Shown here piece after piece: positions 44,453 to 52,577 of a DNA stretch of 64,000 nucleotides (the stretch's first letter is position 1; each line of letters starts with the position of its first letter). The translations under genes were made by a program, and so were the position numbers. The DNA is taken from positions 930,001 through 994,000 of the forward strand of contig CAVVME010000003.1 in NCBI GenBank assembly GCA_963749365.1, in the 5' to 3' direction. This stretch comes from WHSW01 sp963749365 (GTDB taxonomy: Bacteria > Actinomycetota > Thermoleophilia > Solirubrobacterales > 70-9). The notes under the pieces are model-generated. The model saw only the letters and a program-made list of their open reading frames with translations. It did no database searches and was not told the DNA's origin.

Positions 44453-44796
44453 GCGCCGCCGATCGCCCGGCCCAGCAGGCGGATCACGCGGGAGTCGCCG
44501 GAGACCTTGAGGTGGCCGTAGTGATAGGCCTCACGCCAGTCGACCAGCTCGCCCTCCTCGGCGAGCAAGGCGAACATCGGGCGCGGAATCGAAACCGTCA
44601 GGCGCTCGTCGTCGCCCGCCCCGTCGCTGACCTCCGGGCCCGGCAGCTCGACCCGAAACCGCTGCGACCGCGCGGGGCCGGTGAGCCCACCCCCGGTGAG
44701 CTCGACGCCGAAGACCAGCTTCAGGCCGGCGAGCTTCGGCGCCTGTCCTTGGAGGCGGCCGACCGCGCCACGGATCAGCTCGGCTTCGGAGGCCAC
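44449..44796 (-). CDS. small paralogous protein of unknown function (copy 1)
   Basis: A 115-residue protein (GTG start) with a close relative directly upstream. Shared features: LIRGAVGRLQGQAPKLAGLKLVFGVEL, RFRVELPGPEVSDG, DDERLTVSIPRPMF, and the C-terminal W.EAYHYGHLKVSGDSRVIRLLG. The last segment recalls the G.(L/V)K(V/I).GD end of SCP2 sterol-carrier domains, which is only a weak hint of a lipid-binding role. Its stop overlaps the AlkX-like start. A possible alternative is a small immunity or regulatory protein. Confidence 0.6.
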   Translation of the reverse strand: MASEAELIRGAVGRLQGQAPKLAGLKLVFGVELTGGGLTGPARSQRFRVELPGPEVSDGAGDDERLTVSIPRPMFALLAEEGELVDWREAYHYGHLKVSGDSRVIRLLGRAIGGA

Positions 44797-44807
44797 GCGC
44801 GCCGGCC

Positions 44808-45173
44808 TCAGCGCGCCTTCCGGAGCTGCCCACGCGCCTCGGTTCGCGCGATCACCTGGCCGACCAGCTTCTGGATGTTGGGATCGCCTTCGACCTTGAC
44901 GTGGCCGTGGTCGTAGGCCTCGTGCCAGTGTCGAACCGTGCCGTCAGCGGCAAGCTCGTTGAAGTGCGAGCGCGGCAGCGAGACGTGGAGCCGCTCGTCG
45001 TCGGCGAACCCCTTCGAGATCTGCGGGCCCGGGAGCTCGACCCTGTAGAGCTGGACATCGCCTCGGCCGCGCAACTCGAGGCCGAACGTCAGCTTCAGAT
45101 TCGCCAGCGCCGGCACCTCCTGCTGGAGCCCGACGACCGCGGTTCGGATCAGGTTCGCTGTGCTCGCCGCCAT
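44808..45173 (-). CDS. small paralogous protein of unknown function (copy 2)
   Basis: A 121-residue homologue of the downstream gene (about half of positions alike): LIRTAVVGLQQEVPALANLKLTFGLEL, YRVELPGPQISKGFADDERLHVSLPRSHF, W.EAYDHGHVKVEGDPNIQKLVGQVI. The ATG at 45173 is the start. Tandem duplication is clear. It is 11 nt from the next copy and 9 nt from the SDR gene upstream, so all belong to one minus-strand operon from the acyl-CoA dehydrogenase to the AlkX-like gene. Confidence 0.6.
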   Translation of the reverse strand: MAASTANLIRTAVVGLQQEVPALANLKLTFGLELRGRGDVQLYRVELPGPQISKGFADDERLHVSLPRSHFNELAADGTVRHWHEAYDHGHVKVEGDPNIQKLVGQVIARTEARGQLRKAR

Positions 45174-45182
45174 CCGCGCGTT

Positions 45183-45848
45183 CTACCAGGGAATCGGCTC
45201 GCGGTCGCGAAAGAAGCCGCCGCTGGGGCCGTCCTCGGACATCGTCGCCAGCCAGACCGCGGTATCGGCACCCTGCTCGACCGAGCGCGGCGCCGACGAT
45301 CCGCCCATGTCGGTGCGCACCCAGCCGGGGCAGATCGCGTTCACCTTGAGCTCGGGCTCGTCGGCGGCGAGAGTGCGGGTGAGCGCGTTCAGCGCCGCCT
45401 TCGAGAGCCTGTAGGCGGTGCCGCCGCCGCCCATCTCGGCGAGCTGGCCGGCGCCGCTGGAGACGTTGACGATTCGCGGCGACGCGCTGCGACGCAGTAG
45501 CGGCAGCGCCGCCTGAATCAGCCGCCAGGGCCCGAAGACGTTGGTCTCGATCACCTCACGGGCGTCGGCGAGGTCGTAGCCCGCGACCCCCTCGAAAGTC
45601 CCGTAGATGCCGGCGTTGTTGACCAGGACGTCAAGCGATCCCGGGTTCTCCTCGGCGCCGGCGAGGGCCGCGCCGACGCTGGCGTCATCGGTCACGTCGA
45701 GCTCGAGCGCGATCAGGTTGTCGGCGGGCCCGACCGCCGCCGGGTCGCGAGCCCCGGCGAGCACGAGGAAGTCGTGATCGCGCGCGAGCTGGGTCGCGAT
45801 CTCGCGGCCGATGCCGCGACTGGCGCCCGAGACAAGAGCGACCGTCAG
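45183..45848 (-). CDS. SDR-family dehydrogenase with apparent CTG start
   Basis: A 221-residue short-chain dehydrogenase. From the CTG at 45848 it reads (M)TVALVSGASRGIGREIA, a complete nucleotide loop; LDVLVNNAGIYG, NVSSGAGQL, YRLSKAALNALTR and ICPGWVRTDMGG follow with the Ser-Tyr-Lys set intact. No ATG, GTG or TTG exists at this place in frame, while AGAGG lies 8 nt before the CTG and the CTG overlaps the acyl-CoA dehydrogenase stop as CTGA. A downstream GTG would remove the glycine loop. NADP preference is not clear. Coupled to the dehydrogenase gene. Confidence 0.8.
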   Translation of the reverse strand: MTVALVSGASRGIGREIATQLARDHDFLVLAGARDPAAVGPADNLIALELDVTDDASVGAALAGAEENPGSLDVLVNNAGIYGTFEGVAGYDLADAREVIETNVFGPWRLIQAALPLLRRSASPRIVNVSSGAGQLAEMGGGGTAYRLSKAALNALTRTLAADEPELKVNAICPGWVRTDMGGSSAPRSVEQGADTAVWLATMSEDGPSGGFFRDREPIPW

Positions 45849-47056
45849 AGCTTGTTCCTCTCGAGGACCTTCTTTCCGATCACCATCTTCTGGATCTCGG
45901 AGGTGCCCTCGCCGATCAGCAGCAGCGGCGCGTCGCGGTAGAGGCGCTCGATCTCGTACTCCTTCGAGTACCCGTAGCCGCCGTGGATCCGGAACGCCTC
46001 CTCGACCACCTCCTTGCCGGTCTCGGAGGCGAACAGCTTTGCCATCCCGGCCTCGAGGTCGGAGCGCTCGCCGGCGTCCTTGAGCCGCGCCGCCTTGGTG
46101 GTCAGCAGCCGCGCCGCCTCGACCTTGGTCGCCATCTCGGCGAGCTTGAACTGGATCGCCTGGTGCTGGGCGATCGGCTTGCCGAACGTCTTGCGCTCCT
46201 GCGAGTAACGCAGCGCCAGCTCGAGCGCCCGCTGAGCGATCCCGACGCCGCGGGCGGCGACGTTGACGCGGCCGACCTCGAGCGCGTCCATCATCTGCTT
46301 GAACCCCGCCCCGACGCCCTCGGCGCCGCCGAGGACGCGCTCCTCCGCGCAGCGATAGCCGTTGTAGACGAGCTCCGTCGACTCGACGCCCTTGTAGCCC
46401 ATCTTCTTGATCTTCGGCGGGATCTCGAGCCCGGCGAAGTCGCCCTCGTTGTGCTCCGCCCACGGCTCTTTCTCGGTGATGAAGCAGGTCATGCCCCGAT
46501 ACGGCGGGTCGGCCTTCGGGTCGGTCTTCATCAGCACAAAGACGACTCCCGAGCCGAGGCCGTTGGTGACCCACATCTTCTGCCCGTTGAGCTCCCAGGC
46601 ACCGTCCTCAGCCCGCTTCGCGGTCGCCTTGATCCCCTGCACATCGGACCCGACCTCGGGCTCGGAGAGCGAGAACGCGGCGCGGATCTCGCCGGTCGCC
46701 ATCCGCGGCAAGAAATGGTCCTTCTGCTCCTCGGTGCCGAACTTGAGCAGCAAATACGAGCCGATGAAGTGGGTGTTGACGACCCCCGAGATCGAGATCC
46801 AGCCGCGCGAGAGCTCCTCGACGATCATCGCGTAGGTGGTCAGGTCGAGGCCCATGCCACCGTACTGCTCGGGGATCGTGACCCCGAACAGCCCCAGCTC
46901 CTTCATCTGCTCGACGATCGCCTCGGGGAACTTGTCCTCGTGGTCGAACTCCTCGGCAACGGGGAGGATCTCGTTGTCGACGAACTGGCGCACCATCTCG
47001 GTGATCGCCTGCTGCTCGTCGGTCTTCTCCTGATAGGTCGGTGTAGCTACGGCCAT
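45845..47056 (-). CDS. acyl-CoA dehydrogenase, candidate methylsuccinyl-CoA dehydrogenase
   Basis: A 403-residue flavoprotein. LPRMATGEIRAAFSLSEPEVGSD, WELNGQKMWVTNGLGS, GVGIAQRALELALRYSQER, FRIHGGYGYSKEYEIERLYRD, and LIGEGTSEIQKMVIGK with the late catalytic Glu match short/branched-chain acyl-CoA dehydrogenases. In context it could oxidise methylsuccinyl-CoA to mesaconyl-C1-CoA; known Rhodobacter Mcd is longer (about 550 residues), whereas the actinobacterial type is about this size. Isobutyryl- or 2-methylbutyryl-CoA dehydrogenase is the alternative. ATG at 47056. Its stop overlaps the SDR start. Confidence 0.75.
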   Translation of the reverse strand: MAVATPTYQEKTDEQQAITEMVRQFVDNEILPVAEEFDHEDKFPEAIVEQMKELGLFGVTIPEQYGGMGLDLTTYAMIVEELSRGWISISGVVNTHFIGSYLLLKFGTEEQKDHFLPRMATGEIRAAFSLSEPEVGSDVQGIKATAKRAEDGAWELNGQKMWVTNGLGSGVVFVLMKTDPKADPPYRGMTCFITEKEPWAEHNEGDFAGLEIPPKIKKMGYKGVESTELVYNGYRCAEERVLGGAEGVGAGFKQMMDALEVGRVNVAARGVGIAQRALELALRYSQERKTFGKPIAQHQAIQFKLAEMATKVEAARLLTTKAARLKDAGERSDLEAGMAKLFASETGKEVVEEAFRIHGGYGYSKEYEIERLYRDAPLLLIGEGTSEIQKMVIGKKVLERNKL

Positions 47057-47202
47057 TTGCTCCGGTCTCGCGCTCGTCGGGCGGCAGAGGATACTTCGGC
47101 GCGGTGGCCGACCACGACCCCAAGGCGCTCGCGTTGGAAGCCCTCTCGGGGATGCTTTTGGACGAGAGCGATCTGGGCTATATGGAGGACGCCCTGCCGG
47201 CG

Positions 47203-47425
47203 CTGACCGCCTTTCTCTCCGTACGAGTACGGTCCGACGCCCGACTTCGTCTGTGTCATCGTGGTGCTGATGGTCAAGCAGATCGCCACCACGCACCGCG
47301 ACGGGGTGGAGATCACCCAACCGAGCGCGATCGTGTTCAGGTTCGCCGACGGGCGGCTGACGAGGCTCGAGCTCCATCTCGACCGTGACGCCGCGCTGCA
47401 CGTCGCCGGGCTCAGCTCCGGGTGA
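47203..47425 (+). pseudogene. remnant of a SnoaL/NTF2-like gene
   Basis: The stretch 47057-47411 has no intact gene. In one plus-strand frame from 47203 it reads ATTHRDGVEITQPSAIVFRF then ADGRLTRLELHLDRDAALHVAGL, like the C-terminal half of SnoaL-type proteins, and ends at TGA 47425. The first half would be in a different frame (a reading from 47104, LALEALSGMLLDESDLGYMED, may be its N-terminus). It overlaps the convergent saccharopine-dehydrogenase-like gene by 14 nt. Confidence 0.35.
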
Positions 47426-48506
47426 TCCCCGATTCGGCGCAGCCTGCCTCGAGCGCGTCGAGCCCGAACGCCTCCGCGGGACCGAGTGCGCCCGCCGTCC
47501 GCATCCCCTCGGCGGCGGCCTGAGCCCCGCCCCAAGCGAGGACGCGGGCGGTGAAGTCGTATCCGTTCACGCCCCGCAGCTCGACCGACGCGAGCTGCTC
47601 TTCGCCGGCGTAGGCGATCGCCACGACCGCCGATCCGGTGCCCTCGCGTTCGCGCTCGTCCGGTCCGCCGGTCGAGCCGTGAATGAAGCGCCGCGTGAGC
47701 GCCTCGATTCCCGACCGCGCCCCGGGAACGCGAAGCACGGCGGCGTTGATCGCCGAGAACGCCTGCATCCCCCGCGAGGCCGAGCCGAACCAGCCCAGGT
47801 AGGCGTTCACCTCCCGCAGGCGCGGATGGAGGCGTGGCAGCGTGAAGTGCTCCGAGGACCCCACCGAGACGGCCTGGCGGGACTTGCCGGCGGCCACGAA
47901 CGACCGCCCGCGGGCGGCAGCGCGCTCGGTGCGGACCCCCTGGCGCCAGACGAACGAAGGCTCGAGCATCGCGCCGGCAAGGGACGAGAGTGTGCCTCCG
48001 CTGAATCCGCCCAGGCCACCGCCGGTGGCGAAGTAGCCGATATCGATCCGGTCGGCTTCCTCGCCCGCCTCGCGCAGGGCCAGCGCCCCGGCGAGGTTGC
48101 CCGGGACCCAGTCGTAGCCGAACGCGGTCACCAGCCCGGTCCCGGCTTGCTCGGCGGCCTTCCCGAACCGCTCGAACACCCGGCGGATGAACGCCGGCTC
48201 TCCGGTCGAGTCGAGGTAGCAGGCGCCGGCATCGATCGCCGCCTCGACCGCCGTGTCGCCCCAGCGCGCAAACGGCCCGACGGTCGCCACGAGCGCGTCC
48301 CCCGACTCGACCAAAGCCCGGACCGAGGCCGGCTCCGCGACGTCGGCGATCGCCGTCTCCAGGCCGCCGAGCTCCTCGGACAGCGCCGCGACGCGCTCGG
48401 CGTTTCGCCCCGCGAGCACCGGTCGGTCGCCGCGGGCGACCATCGCCTCGGCGGTAAGCCGCCCGGTGTAGCCGGTGGCGCCGAAGAGGACGATGCGGCC
48501 GGGCAT
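47412..48506 (-). CDS. saccharopine dehydrogenase-like (trans-acting enoyl reductase family) oxidoreductase
   Basis: A 364-residue protein with the N-terminal dinucleotide loop VLFGATGYTGRLTAEAM, LAGRNAERVAAL, LVATVGPFARWGDTAVEAAIDAGACYLDSTGE and AFGYDWVPGNLAGALAL. This is the SCCPDH-like group that includes mycobacterial trans-acting enoyl reductases for lipid synthesis. The natural substrate is unknown; envelope lipid modification is likely. It precedes no gene in a coupled way. ATG at 48506. Confidence 0.8.
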   Translation of the reverse strand: MPGRIVLFGATGYTGRLTAEAMVARGDRPVLAGRNAERVAALSEELGGLETAIADVAEPASVRALVESGDALVATVGPFARWGDTAVEAAIDAGACYLDSTGEPAFIRRVFERFGKAAEQAGTGLVTAFGYDWVPGNLAGALALREAGEEADRIDIGYFATGGGLGGFSGGTLSSLAGAMLEPSFVWRQGVRTERAAARGRSFVAAGKSRQAVSVGSSEHFTLPRLHPRLREVNAYLGWFGSASRGMQAFSAINAAVLRVPGARSGIEALTRRFIHGSTGGPDEREREGTGSAVVAIAYAGEEQLASVELRGVNGYDFTARVLAWGGAQAAAEGMRTAGALGPAEAFGLDALEAGCAESGITRS

Positions 48507-48524
48507 GGCGCGACCCTACCGCGG

Positions 48525-48977
48525 TCAGAGCTCCCAACCGAAGCTGATCGAACGGTGGGCGGCGCCCTCCCGTTCGTAGAAACGATGGGCGTCGGTCCGG
48601 CCCTCGGCGGAGTCGAGCTCGAGGTGGGTCGCGCCCCGCTCCCGGGCCCAATCGCGGGCGGCGCTGAGCAGCAGCCCGCCGATGCCCCGCGAGCGGCGGT
48701 CCGGCGCCACCGCCAGATCCTCGACCCAGGCCCGGTAGCCGTAGCGGACCGAGTGCAGATCCAGGTATCCGGTGCAGAGGCCGACCAACGTTCGCCTCCC
48801 CTCCTCGGCAACCAGCACGCAGGCGTCGTGGGATTCGATCGCCTGTCGCAGGGCGACTGCGGCGCGACGCTCGTCCCAGGCGGCGGGTCGCGAGCCCGGC
48901 GGCTCGAACAGCCATTCGTAGAGCAGCACGATCGATCGCTCCTCCCCCGGCAGCGCGGCACGGATCTCGACGGCCAT
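48525..48977 (-). CDS. GNAT-family N-acetyltransferase
   Basis: A 150-residue acetyltransferase (ATG at 48977; nine more codons upstream are possible). The acetyl-CoA loop is VAPDRRSRGIGGLLLSAARDWA (here VAPDRRSRGIGGLL, about 87-100), and the end reads HRFYEREGAAHRSISFGWEL, a common pattern of GNATs acting on small amines or antibiotics. It is 18 nt upstream of the saccharopine-dehydrogenase-like gene and divergent from mcl. Confidence 0.82.
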   Translation of the reverse strand: MAVEIRAALPGEERSIVLLYEWLFEPPGSRPAAWDERRAAVALRQAIESHDACVLVAEEGRRTLVGLCTGYLDLHSVRYGYRAWVEDLAVAPDRRSRGIGGLLLSAARDWARERGATHLELDSAEGRTDAHRFYEREGAAHRSISFGWEL

Positions 48978-49021
48978 CCGGCTCACGCTAGCGTTCGCGG
49001 CCAACGACCCAGGAGACCAAC

Positions 49022-50071
49022 TTGCGCAACCCCCGTGATTTCGCCAAGGCGCTCGCGATCGGCGCCCCCGACCCGGTTCTCGAGGTGCCGTTCAGGCCCT
49101 CGCGGATGATCCATTTCTTCGATGCCTCGAACGAGAAGATGGCGGCCAAGGTGCCCGAGATGGCCAAGCAGGCGGACATCTTGCTCGGCAACCTCGAGGA
49201 CGCGGTCCCGGTCGACAAGAAGGAGGCGGCGCGCGAGGGCCTGGTGCGCGTCGGCAAGGCGACCGATTTCGGCGAGACCGCGCTCTGGACCCGGGTCAAC
49301 TCGCTCGAGAGTCCGTGGGTGCTCGACGACCTGACCACGCTGGTGACCGAGATCGGCGACAAGCTCGACGTGATCATGGTGCCGAAGGTCGAGGGCGCGC
49401 ACGACATCCACTACGTCGATCGGCTGCTCGCCCAGCTCGAGGCCAAGGCCGGCCTCCCGCGGCCGCTGATGGTCCACGCGATCCTCGAGACCGCCCAGGG
49501 AGTCGTCAACGTCGAGGAGATCGCCACAGCCTCGCCGCGGATGCAGGGGATGAGCTTCGGGCCCGCCGACCTGGCGGCCTCGCGGCGGATGAAGACAACC
49601 CGGGTCGGCGGCGGGCACCCCGGCTACCTGGTCATCAACGACCCCGATCCCGACGATCCCGAGGCGCCGCGTGCAACCGCGCAGCAGGACCCCTGGCACT
49701 ATTCGATCGCCCGCATGGTCGACGCCTGCGCCACGGCCGGGATCCTTCCCTTCTATGGCCCCTACGGCGACATCAAGGACATCGCCGGCTGCGAGGCCCA
49801 GTTCCGGGCCGCGTTCCTGCTCGGCTGCGTCGGCGCCTGGTCGCTGCACCCGGCCCAGATCGAGGTCGCAAAGAAGGTCTTCAGCCCGGATCCGGACGAG
49901 GTCAGGTTCGCCCGCAAGGTGATCGAGGCAATTCCGGACGGCAGGGGCGTCCACATGATCGACGGCAAGATGCAGGACGACGCGACCTGGAAGCAGTGCA
50001 AGGTGATGGTCGAGCTGGCCGAGATGCTCGCCCGCAAGGACCCGGCGCTGGCCGACGCCTACGGGCTTTGA
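49022..50071 (+). CDS. mcl: L-malyl-CoA/beta-methylmalyl-CoA lyase (CitE-like)
   Basis: A 349-residue HpcH/HpaI-CitE superfamily lyase that cleaves beta-methylmalyl-CoA to glyoxylate and propionyl-CoA and joins or cleaves malyl-CoA. Seen are DILLGNLEDAVPVDKKEAAR, TRVNSLESPWVLDDL, VHAILETAQGVVNVEEIA (metal-binding Glu), FGPADLAASRRMK (metal Asp) and AAFLLGCVGAWSLHPAQIE. The TTG start at 49022 is supported by AGGAGA at 49011-49016. It has the ethylmalonyl-CoA pathway type rather than citrate-lyase beta. The 4HBT thioesterase follows 47 nt later. Confidence 0.88.
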   Translation: MRNPRDFAKALAIGAPDPVLEVPFRPSRMIHFFDASNEKMAAKVPEMAKQADILLGNLEDAVPVDKKEAAREGLVRVGKATDFGETALWTRVNSLESPWVLDDLTTLVTEIGDKLDVIMVPKVEGAHDIHYVDRLLAQLEAKAGLPRPLMVHAILETAQGVVNVEEIATASPRMQGMSFGPADLAASRRMKTTRVGGGHPGYLVINDPDPDDPEAPRATAQQDPWHYSIARMVDACATAGILPFYGPYGDIKDIAGCEAQFRAAFLLGCVGAWSLHPAQIEVAKKVFSPDPDEVRFARKVIEAIPDGRGVHMIDGKMQDDATWKQCKVMVELAEMLARKDPALADAYGL

Positions 50072-50118
50072 GCCGGCGGTGACGCCGCCGCCTCTGCCCA
50101 GCCTGATAGACCGCAGCG

Positions 50119-50526
50119 ATGCCGCCGGCCGAGTTCCGCCATCCGATCCGGGTCCGCTACAACGAATGCGATCCGCAGGGTCACGTCTTCAACGCCAACT
50201 ACCTCGCCTACTTCGACATCGCGATGACCGAGCTCTGGCGCGAGCTCGGCGGCTACGGCGCGATGATCGACGGCGGCGTCGACATCGTCGTCGCCGAGGC
50301 GCGAATCCGCTACCTGGCGGCGCTCGGGTTCGACGACGAGGCAATGCTTGTGGTCCGCTCGGTCGGCCTCGGTAAGACCTCGATCAGCACCGAGCTGGCG
50401 ATCGAACGGGGCGAGCAGACCGTGGCCGAGGGCGAGCTCCGGCACGTCTTCGTCGACGCCCGGGCCGGCGGGACGGTGTCGATCCCCGAGCCCGTTCGCG
50501 CCGGGCTGGCCCGCTACGCGCGCTGA
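50119..50526 (+). CDS. 4HBT-family acyl-CoA thioesterase
   Basis: A 135-residue hot-dog thioesterase. VRYNECDPQGHVFNANYLAYFDIAMTELWR (key part YNECDPQGHVFN) carries the catalytic Asp and the following conserved Asn-Tyr-Leu, as in YbgC/4-hydroxybenzoyl-CoA thioesterases. It may hydrolyse a pathway acyl-CoA. Being right behind mcl, malyl-CoA is an attractive guess (a malyl-CoA thioesterase completes some ethylmalonyl-CoA pathways), but characterised ones are CitE-like, so this is speculative. Confidence 0.78.
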   Translation: MPPAEFRHPIRVRYNECDPQGHVFNANYLAYFDIAMTELWRELGGYGAMIDGGVDIVVAEARIRYLAALGFDDEAMLVVRSVGLGKTSISTELAIERGEQTVAEGELRHVFVDARAGGTVSIPEPVRAGLARYAR

Positions 50527-50539
50527 CGGGACGCCGCGC

Positions 50540-52351
50540 TCAGCCGAGGCGGCCCTTGAGCGCCTCGAGCTGGGCGGAGATCTCGGCCGGCAGGCTGTCT
50601 CCGAACTGGCTCAGGAACTCCTCCAGCTGGGGGACCTGGGCGCGAAGCGCATCCGGGCCGACCGTGAGCAGCTCGCTGATCGCCTCATCGGAGATCGAGA
50701 GCCCCTCGAGCTCGAGCTCCCCGGCGGCGGGCACCAGCCCGATCGGGGTCTCCACCGTCTCCCCCTCACCGTTGCAGCGACGAAAGACCCACTCGAGCAC
50801 CCGGCTGTTCTCGCCGAACCCGGGCCAGATGAACTTTCCGTCGGCGTCCTTGCGAAACCAGTTGACGACGAACACCCGCGGCATCCGGTTTGGATGCTCG
50901 CGACCGAGCGCCAGCCAGTGGCCGAACAGGTCGGCCATGTTGTAGCCGCAGAAGGGCAGCATCGCCATCGGGTCGAAGCGCAGCTTGCCGACCTCGCCCG
51001 CCTGTGCCGCGGTCGTCTCCGACGACATCGTCGCGCCGAGAAAGACGCCGTGCTCCCAGTCGGTGGCCTCGCTGACCAGCGGGACCACGGTCGCGCGCCG
51101 GCCGCCGAAGAGGAAGGCGTCGATCGGCACCCCCTCGGGGTCCTCCCACTCGGGGGCGATCGACGGGCACTGGGAGGCCGGGACCGTGAAGCGGGCGTTC
51201 GGATGCGCGGCGGGATCGGGCGAGTCCGGCGTCCACTCGTCGCCCTTCCAATCGATCGCGTGCGCCGGCGGCTCGCCCGTCATCCCCTCCCACCAGATGT
51301 CGCCGTCGTCGGTGCGGGCGCAGTTGGTGAAGATCGAGTTGCGCTCGATCATCCCCAGCGCGTTCGGGTTCGTCTTGTGGCTGGTGTTCGGGGCGACGCC
51401 GAAAATGCCGGCCTCGGGGTTGACCGCGTAGAGGCGGCCGTCCTCGCCGAACTTCATCCAGGCGATGTCGTCGCCGACCGTCTCCACCCCCCATCCCGGC
51501 AGGGTCGGGACCAGCATCGCCAGGTTCGTCTTCCCGCATGCCGACGGGAAGGCCCCGGTCACGTACTTGACCTCCCCTTCGGGCGAGGTCAGCTTGAGGA
51601 TCAGCATGTGCTCGGCCATCCAGCCCTCGTCGCGGGCCATCGCCGAGGCGATCCGCAGCGCGAAGCACTTCTTGCCGAGCAGGGCGTTGCCGCCGTAGCC
51701 GGAGCCATAGGACCAGATCTCCCGCGACTCGGGGAAGTGGACGATGTACTTGTTCTCCGCGTCGCACGGCCACGGAACGTCCTCCTCGCCCTCGGCGAGC
51801 GGCATGCCGACCGAGTGCAGGCAGGGAACGAAGTCGCCATCCTCGCCCAAGACCTCGAGCGCGCCGAGCCCCATCCGGGTCATGATCCGCATCGAGACCA
51901 CGACGTACGGGGAGTCGGTGAGCTGGACTCCGACGTGGGAGATCCGCGAGCCCAGCGGGCCCATCGAGAACGGAACCACGTACATCGTCCGACCCCTCAT
52001 CGAGCCGCGGAACAGTCCCTCGAGCTCGGCTCGCATCGCTCCCGGCTCGCGCCAGTTGTTCGTCGGTCCGGCATCCGACTCGCGCTCCGAGCAGATGAAG
52101 GTCCGGTCCTCGACCCTGGCGACGTCGCCGGGGTCCGAGCGAGCGAGATATGAGTTCGGGCGCTTCGCGTCGGCAAGCCGCTCGAACGTCCCCGCCTCGA
52201 CCATCTCCGCACAGAGGCGGTCGTACTCCTCCGCCGACCCGTCGCACCAGTGGATCGAGTCGGGTTGGGTCAGCTCGGCGACCTCCTCGACCCAGGCGAT
52301 CAACCTCGGGTTCTCGGTCAGGGCCTCGGCCGCGGCCGTGGTCTCAGACAA
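50540..52351 (-). CDS. pckG: phosphoenolpyruvate carboxykinase (GTP)
   Basis: A 603-residue GTP-type PEPCK: oxaloacetate plus GTP to PEP, the entry to gluconeogenesis. The phosphate loop reads FPSACGKTNLAML, with GDDIAWMKFGEDG, EAGIFGVAPNTS, NSIFTNCARTDDGDIWWEG and GYNMADLFGHWLALG, all family hallmarks. The TTG at 52351 gives (M)SETTAAAEAL and the usual length; earlier starts add an unrelated N-terminus. AGGAG is a little far (12 nt). It lies divergent from the SucC-like gene over 226 nt with several dyads. In this setting it receives malate-derived oxaloacetate from the ethylmalonyl-CoA pathway. Confidence 0.93.
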   Translation of the reverse strand: MSETTAAAEALTENPRLIAWVEEVAELTQPDSIHWCDGSAEEYDRLCAEMVEAGTFERLADAKRPNSYLARSDPGDVARVEDRTFICSERESDAGPTNNWREPGAMRAELEGLFRGSMRGRTMYVVPFSMGPLGSRISHVGVQLTDSPYVVVSMRIMTRMGLGALEVLGEDGDFVPCLHSVGMPLAEGEEDVPWPCDAENKYIVHFPESREIWSYGSGYGGNALLGKKCFALRIASAMARDEGWMAEHMLILKLTSPEGEVKYVTGAFPSACGKTNLAMLVPTLPGWGVETVGDDIAWMKFGEDGRLYAVNPEAGIFGVAPNTSHKTNPNALGMIERNSIFTNCARTDDGDIWWEGMTGEPPAHAIDWKGDEWTPDSPDPAAHPNARFTVPASQCPSIAPEWEDPEGVPIDAFLFGGRRATVVPLVSEATDWEHGVFLGATMSSETTAAQAGEVGKLRFDPMAMLPFCGYNMADLFGHWLALGREHPNRMPRVFVVNWFRKDADGKFIWPGFGENSRVLEWVFRRCNGEGETVETPIGLVPAAGELELEGLSISDEAISELLTVGPDALRAQVPQLEEFLSQFGDSLPAEISAQLEALKGRLG

Positions 52352-52393
52352 GTTTCGGCTCAACTCCTTTCGGGCGCTCTTGCAAGGCTGGTT

Positions 52394-52456
52394 ACCCGAC
52401 CGGGTTGGCCGGAAACGGGCGCCAATTGTGGCGCACCGGTCACTTAACGGGCGCCA
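52394..52456. promoter_or_regulatory. dyads and repeated half-sites between pckG and the SucC-like gene
   Basis: ACCCGACCGGGT (52394-52405) is a 5-2-5 dyad; GCGCCAATTGTGGCGC (52419-52434) a 6-4-6 dyad. The 11-mer AACGGGCGCCA occurs at 52414-52424 and again at 52446-52456, a 32-bp step (three helical turns). This suggests one regulator controlling both divergent genes. Confidence 0.45.
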
Positions 52457-52577
52457 CGGCTCAGGTCTACCGACCGGCCCAGCCCCGGGCATCGGCATTG
52501 AGCACGGAGGCGGGTCGGGGTCGAGCACTGACGCGAGAGCCTCGCCCGGCGATGATCTAGTCTCCCGCGCCGCAGCG

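Noticed and set aside
50119..50526. Naming the 4HBT protein malyl-CoA thioesterase
   Set aside because: Only position next to mcl supports it; known malyl-CoA thioesterases are CitE-like.
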